Shown piece by piece: positions 60,096 to 64,000 of a DNA stretch of 64,000 nucleotides. The first letter of the stretch is position 1. Each line of letters begins with the position of its first letter. The notes beneath the pieces were generated by a model that worked only from the letters and a program-made list of their open reading frames with translations, made no database searches and had not been told where the DNA came from. The position numbers and the translations under genes are program-made. The stretch is from Paenibacillus polymyxa M1 (GTDB taxonomy: Bacteria > Bacillota > Bacilli > Paenibacillales > Paenibacillaceae), in contig NC_017542.1 of assembly GCF_000237325.1 (NCBI RefSeq), positions 3,382,501-3,446,500 on the forward strand. The letters are read 5' to 3'.

Positions 60096-61550
60096 TTATA
60101 AGCTTGTTACAGAGCCCTGTCTTGTTTTATTGGAGATTGGCAGCAAAATAGTAAATTCCGTCCCTTCTCCCAGCACGCTAGCAGCTGAGACAGAGCCTCC
60201 GTGAGCCTCTACGATGTTTCTAACAATGGCAAGCCCCAGCCCAGTCCCTTTGTCCTCACCACGTACTCTAGCCTTGTCTGCCTTGTAGAAGCGGTCAAAA
60301 ATATAAGGTAGGTCCTCACTGGCAATGCCCACACCTTCATCTTTAATACGAATGCGGATTAACTCATTCCGTTCTCCCCGAATTTGATCCGCCGCAATGG
60401 TAACTTTTTTCCCAGAGGGTGTATGTCTGAACGCATTATCCAGCAAATTGGTCAACACCTGCTCCAGTCGGTCTTCATCTGCCTCAGGCAACAGCAAGTG
60501 TTGATCTGGCTCATAATAATCGAGTATCAGTCCCCGTTCCTTGGAACGAACCGTAAATTTCCGGTGAACACGCTCGATCAGTTCATTTACGTCCACTTCC
60601 TGACGGTACATGTCTGTATGACCTGCCTCCATTCGGGCCAGATCCAGCAGATCCTTGACTAATCTTCCCATACGCAATGATTCATCATGGATAACCTGTA
60701 CTAGCTCCTCAGACTCTTCCGGTGAACCCGCCATGCCGTCCAGCAAAGCCTCACTGTATCCCTGCATCATAGATAAGGGTGTACGGATTTCATGGGATAC
60801 GTTGGCTACAAAATCGCTACGCATCTTCTCAAGTTTTACTTCTTCCGTAATATCTCTAAGTACAGCTACTGCACCACGAATAGCGTTATCTGTATACAGC
60901 GGCGCCATTTGCACTGACCACGAGCCTTTCTTGACATGGATGTAGTCTCCGACATCCTCGCCTCTGTCCATAACCGTATGGAACAAAGGCAGCAAAGGCT
61001 CAGGCACAGAAGCTCCGAATTCCTCCAGATCACGCCCCTGCCACTCCAGCTTTTTCCAAATATCCAGCAAACTTTGTGCAGGCGGATTCGTCAAGATGAT
61101 TTGTCCACTTCTGTCGAAGGTAAATACGGCATCAGACATACTTCGCAGCACACTGGATAAGTGGTTTTTCTCCTCATTCAGACTGCGGATCGTCGCTTCC
61201 AGTTCCGTAGACATATGGTTAAAAGTTTTCGCCAGCTCTCCAATTTCATCGCTGGTCACCAGCGAAAGCCGAGTATCATACCTTCCCTCACGGATGGCAT
61301 TCGCCGCCTGAATCAACAGCTGCATAGGCTGTGTGATTTTAGTAAAAAGAAATAGAGCAAAAAAGGTCGTCAATAAAAATCCGACAATACATGTATAGGT
61401 GAATAAATGCTTGATCTCCGTCGATTCATGTGCTGCAAAATTTCTGTTGATGTACGGCAATAAAAAAAGCCCCAGAAAAATAAGCACAGAACCTACAAGA
61501 CAAATGATGGTGATCCACAGCTTGCCTACCAGCGATCTCCAGAAGTTCAC
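60096..61550 (-). CDS. resE: Sensor histidine kinase ResE
   Basis: 484 residues: two membrane helices (about 11-33 and 50-70), HAMP (FTKITQPMQLLIQAANAIREG), PAS (about 130-240, VLRSMSDAVFTFDRSGQIIL), HisKA with the phospho-histidine in NVSHEIRTPLSMMQGY, and HATPase (LTNLLDNAFRHTPSG, IKDEGVGIASEDLPYIFDRF, GTGLGLAIVRNIVEAHGG). The pair ResDE responds to oxygen limitation and nitric oxide in Bacillus. The extracytoplasmic loop is very short here (about 15 residues). It begins 1 base beyond the resD stop. Confidence 0.9.
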   Translation of the reverse strand: MNFWRSLVGKLWITIICLVGSVLIFLGLFLLPYINRNFAAHESTEIKHLFTYTCIVGFLLTTFFALFLFTKITQPMQLLIQAANAIREGRYDTRLSLVTSDEIGELAKTFNHMSTELEATIRSLNEEKNHLSSVLRSMSDAVFTFDRSGQIILTNPPAQSLLDIWKKLEWQGRDLEEFGASVPEPLLPLFHTVMDRGEDVGDYIHVKKGSWSVQMAPLYTDNAIRGAVAVLRDITEEVKLEKMRSDFVANVSHEIRTPLSMMQGYSEALLDGMAGSPEESEELVQVIHDESLRMGRLVKDLLDLARMEAGHTDMYRQEVDVNELIERVHRKFTVRSKERGLILDYYEPDQHLLLPEADEDRLEQVLTNLLDNAFRHTPSGKKVTIAADQIRGERNELIRIRIKDEGVGIASEDLPYIFDRFYKADKARVRGEDKGTGLGLAIVRNIVEAHGGSVSAASVLGEGTEFTILLPISNKTRQGSVTSL

Positions 61551-61551
61551 G

Positions 61552-62268
61552 TTATTTTGGAACCTCCAGCTTATAACCTACGCCCCATACGGTCGTAATC
61601 ATAGCCGCTGCCTCTGGCGATACCTTATTCAGCTTTTCACGAAGCCGTTTCACATGCGTGTCCACGGTGCGTAGATCACCAAAAAATTCGTAATTCCAAA
61701 CATCTTTCAGCAGTTCTTCGCGTGAGAAGACTTTATCTGGCGACACCGCCAAATAATGCAACAGCTCGTACTCTTTAGGCGTTAGACTGATTTCAATTCC
61801 GCCTGCAGTTACCCGGTGTGCATCATGCTCAATAATAAGATTTGGAAAAACAATACTATTGCTTGGCACAGCCTCTTTCGTTAAAAAAGCAGTCTCCGAC
61901 GACCGTCGTAAAATTGCCTTTACCCGATAAATGACCTCTCGCGGGCTGAAGGGCTTGACCACGTAATCATCAGCTCCGACTTCGAAGCCTTGCACGCGGT
62001 TCACTTCCTCGCCTTTGGCTGTCAGCATAATCACAGGTGTAGATTTGGTTTGGCGCAGCCGTGTACACACTTCAATCCCGTCCATACCCGGAAGCATCAC
62101 ATCGAGCAAAATAATACTGTAATCGCTTGCAGTCGCTTTTTGGAGAGCAATCTCGCCATCCTCAGCTTCTTCAATCTCGTATCCTTCTTTTTCCAGATAC
62201 ATCCGCAGAAGGCGGCGAATGCGTTCTTCATCATCTACAATTAATATGCGGTTGCTTTGTTCTGACAT
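61552..62268 (-). CDS. resD: Response regulator ResD (OmpR family)
   Basis: 238 residues: receiver domain with ILIVDDEERIRR, the phospho-Asp in SIILLDVMLPGMDG, and Lys in VVKPFSPREV; then an OmpR-type winged helix (SLTPKEYELLHYL, DLRTVDTHVKRLREKL, GVGYKLE). In Bacillus the operon is resABCDE; resA, resB and resC, needed for cytochrome c assembly, are missing between rluB and resD. Confidence 0.92.
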   Translation of the reverse strand: MSEQSNRILIVDDEERIRRLLRMYLEKEGYEIEEAEDGEIALQKATASDYSIILLDVMLPGMDGIEVCTRLRQTKSTPVIMLTAKGEEVNRVQGFEVGADDYVVKPFSPREVIYRVKAILRRSSETAFLTKEAVPSNSIVFPNLIIEHDAHRVTAGGIEISLTPKEYELLHYLAVSPDKVFSREELLKDVWNYEFFGDLRTVDTHVKRLREKLNKVSPEAAAMITTVWGVGYKLEVPK

Positions 62269-62362
62269 ATTCCCAGCCCCTTCGCTAAAAAAAGCATTCT
62301 CTCTATTTTACTATTTTCCCGTGCTTGGTCAAACTTTACTCTCATCCAATAGTCTCTTTACG

Positions 62363-62389
62363 CCAAAAAGGCCGGGGTTATGACCCCCG
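62363..62389 (-). terminator. Terminator overlapping the rluB stop codon
   Basis: Minus strand CGGGGGT-CATA-ACCCCGG with TTTTTGG after it. The stop TAA at 62378-62380 lies in the loop region, so the terminator shares bases with the last codons. Confidence 0.7.
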
Positions 62390-63136
62390 TCCTGTCCGTT
62401 TCTTTTTCGTGTTGTCTGATTTGGCAAGTTGAATGAGACGGTTGATTTCGTCCTTGGTTAGGGGTCTGGTGAGACCACGCTTCAAGTTTTGAAGCAATAG
62501 ATCCCCAAAAGCAATCCGCTTGAGTCGGATGACTGGGTGCGAAATGGCCTCAAACATCCGTCTTACCTGGCGATTTCTGCCTTCATAAATGGTAATCTGG
62601 ATCACAGATTCCTTACCGTCCGGATCTACATCCTTATATTCTACCTCGGCCGGTGCAGTAATGCCATCCTCCAGCACGATTCCTTTTTTCAGCTTGTCCA
62701 GCTCAGTACCGTGCGGAACGCCTTTGACTGTAGCCACATACGTCTTCGGCACATGATGCTTGGGATGGGTGAGCAGATTGGCGAACTCTCCGTCATTGGT
62801 AAGCAACAGCAGCCCTTCGGTGTCGTAATCAAGACGTCCGACCGGATATACGCGTTCCTTGACGCCTTTTAGATAGTCAGACACAATTTTGCGACCTTCC
62901 GGATCGGAAGCGCTTGTAATGACCCCTTTGGGTTTGTTCATCATCAAATAGATTTTTTTCTCAGTTTTGATCGGGCGTCCCTTTACTGTAATCATATCTT
63001 GATCAGGGTCTGCTTTCGTTCCCAGCTCAGTTACGGTAACCCCGTTTACTTCCACACTGCCCGCCTGAATAAGCTCCTCACATTTACGTCTGGAAGCTAC
63101 ACCGGCTTGGGCCAATATTTTCTGCAATCTTTCCAT
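62378..63136 (-). CDS. rluB: 23S rRNA pseudouridine synthase RluB
   Basis: 252 residues: S4 domain (RLQKILAQAGVASRRKCEELI), then the RsuA/RluB/E/F catalytic domain with MNKPKGVITSASD and GRLDYDTEGLLLLTNDGE (catalytic Asp), GRNRQVRRMFE and a basic C-terminus. Modifies a uridine of helix 90 in 23S rRNA (by homology). Lies between spmB and resD as in Bacillus. Confidence 0.95.
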   Translation of the reverse strand: MERLQKILAQAGVASRRKCEELIQAGSVEVNGVTVTELGTKADPDQDMITVKGRPIKTEKKIYLMMNKPKGVITSASDPEGRKIVSDYLKGVKERVYPVGRLDYDTEGLLLLTNDGEFANLLTHPKHHVPKTYVATVKGVPHGTELDKLKKGIVLEDGITAPAEVEYKDVDPDGKESVIQITIYEGRNRQVRRMFEAISHPVIRLKRIAFGDLLLQNLKRGLTRPLTKDEINRLIQLAKSDNTKKKRTGRGS

Positions 63137-63214
63137 GTTCGCTAATTCACCTCATGCTAATGATACCCATCCATGAGCAAAATCACAACCCCCGTTCAAA
63201 AAACGATGCAAAAT

Positions 63215-63745
63215 TCAAAATACAAGCAAACAAATGGCAATAGCCGCCACAAAACCAACCACATCTGAAAATAGTCCCACCTTCAAGGCATATCGTCCAT
63301 TGCGGATACCTACCGCACCAAAATATACAGTTAATACATACAGCGTCGTATCTGTGCTGCCCTGAATCGTTGAAGCAATCCGACCGATCATGGAATCGGG
63401 ACCATAAGTGCGAATTAGATCCGTCGTGAACGCAAGTGAACCAGTGCCCGTCAATGGACGGAGCAAGCCTAAAGGCAGCACCTCGCCAGGTACGCCCCAG
63501 TTTTTAATCCACGGGGTTACCCAGGATATTACATAGTCCAAAGCGCCGGATGCTCGAAAAATGCTAATCGCCACCATCATGCCTACAAGATGAGGAATAA
63601 TGCTGATGGCGGTAGAAAAGCCGTCTTTGGCTCCATCTACAAAAGAATCGTAGACAGGGACCTTTTTGGCATATGCATATAAAGGAATAAAAGCAAGAAT
63701 AACCGGGATGGCCCAAGTCGATACGAGGTTAATAAAATTCAGCAT
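63215..63745 (-). CDS. spmB: Spore maturation protein B
   Basis: 176-residue membrane protein needed with SpmA for spore-core dehydration. NFINLVSTWAIPVILAFIPL at the N-terminus, GAKDGFSTAISIIPHLVGMMVAI, GLLRPLTGTGSLAFTTDL (nucleoside-gate motif) and GSTDTTLYVLTVYFGAVGI. ATG at 63745 follows GAGGGAGG; the frame is open 73 more codons but that part is not SpmB-like and overlaps spmA in another frame. Confidence 0.95.
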   Translation of the reverse strand: MLNFINLVSTWAIPVILAFIPLYAYAKKVPVYDSFVDGAKDGFSTAISIIPHLVGMMVAISIFRASGALDYVISWVTPWIKNWGVPGEVLPLGLLRPLTGTGSLAFTTDLIRTYGPDSMIGRIASTIQGSTDTTLYVLTVYFGAVGIRNGRYALKVGLFSDVVGFVAAIAICLLVF

Positions 63746-63752
63746 GCCTCCC

Positions 63753-64000
63753 TCATCCTTTCCAAGTGGTGTCCCTGCCCTTGGTAGCTGTGATTCCCGT
63801 TCGCGGCACGGCAGGTGAAGATATGGGCGGTACATGTGAAGAAGCCACAGATGTTGGTGCTTGCGAGGTACGTGGCGCCAAGGAGGTCTGGGATGGCGGA
63901 TTCGCTGGAGGACGGCGGCGCAATTCTCGACTACGATACCAACGATCCGCCGCAATGGCAGCAAAGGTGGCTATTGCGGTCGCCACCAGTGTCGTTCCGA
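63753..64000 (-). CDS. spmA: Spore maturation protein A, C-terminal part
   Basis: The last about 82 codons of spmA enter from the window's end. TTLVATAIATFAAIAADRWY is the last membrane helix of SpmA. A proline/serine/threonine-rich tail of about 55 residues follows (RRRPPANPPSQTS and further), which I do not remember from Bacillus SpmA. The stop is 7 bases before spmB. Confidence 0.85.
   Translation of the reverse strand, partial: GTTLVATAIATFAAIAADRWYRSRELRRRPPANPPSQTSLAPRTSQAPTSVASSHVPPISSPAVPRTGITATKGRDTTWKG

Noticed and set aside
63746..63964. N-terminal extension of spmB upstream of 63745
   Set aside because: The extension is Arg/His/Pro-rich out-of-frame spmA sequence; SpmB homology and the ribosome site begin at 63745.

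Overview
The window is a 64 kb chromosomal segment of an endospore-forming, low-to-moderate-GC Gram-positive bacterium. It is almost certainly a Paenibacillus, probably close to P. polymyxa; that placement is an inference from gene content, sporulation genes and gene order compared with remembered Bacillus maps, not from a search. Nearly every gene is on the minus strand, so the native reading direction runs from high to low coordinates. Plus-strand exceptions are the YitT-family gene (7431), an AT-rich methyltransferase (15649), a small gene (35642), a polysaccharide deacetylase (55594) and serA (58299).

Layout, in the order listed. 1-7.2 kb: panB (partial), birA, cca, bshA, bshB1, mgsA, dapB, a TPR protein and a MazG-like ypjD, i.e. 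pantothenate, biotin, tRNA CCA ends, bacillithiol, methylglyoxal and lysine/peptidoglycan precursor synthesis. 7.4-15 kb: ypjC, ypjB and ypjA homologues with a GNAT gene inserted, an IDEAL-domain peptide, a gamma-carbonic-anhydrase-like protein, an unrecognised protein, a histidine phosphatase, and an ECF sigma factor with a membrane partner. 15.3-16.5 kb: an AT-rich island with a consensus promoter, a structured leader or small RNA, a SAM methyltransferase and a long imperfect palindrome. 16.5-36.2 kb: the aromatic amino acid/menaquinone supraoperon (tyrA, hisC, trpA-B-F-C-D-E, aroH, aroB, aroC, cheR, ndk, hepT, mqnA, ubiX-like, mqnP-like, menG, hepS, an unknown gene, mtrB, hbs). 36.4-40.2 kb: a ribose-type sugar ABC transporter inserted between hbs and spoIVA. 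40.3-51.7 kb: spoIVA, a ferredoxin, a nucleotidyltransferase-like gene, an IS3-family element, spoVIF, gpsA, plsY, der, an S1-domain protein, plsC, cmk and ypfA. 51.9-57.6 kb: ypeB, a zinc-ribbon peptide, prsW, mecA, membrane proteins and a CPBP protease. 57.7-64 kb: serA behind a T-box riboswitch, resE, resD, rluB, spmB and the end of spmA.

Regulation is unusually readable. The trp operon has its own promoter, and its transcript begins with 13 GAG/UAG triplets at about 5-nt spacing, a textbook TRAP-binding site, followed by a strong intrinsic terminator before trpE. The gene for TRAP itself (mtrB) lies 10 kb upstream in the same supraoperon. serA has a complete T-box leader with a TTGACA promoter. 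A terminator hairpin also lies between a probable promoter and panB.

The most interesting points are: the TRAP/trp pair in one window; the promoter-hairpin-terminator unit ahead of the acquired methyltransferase; an IS3 element that appears to have landed in the loop of the spoVIF terminator, with a 3-bp target duplication; the absence of both qcrABC and resABC from the places where Bacillus keeps them while resDE remain, suggesting loss of the cytochrome c branch; and a futalosine-type menaquinone gene set (mqnA plus UbiX/UbiA homologues) embedded in the hepS-menG-hepT cluster.
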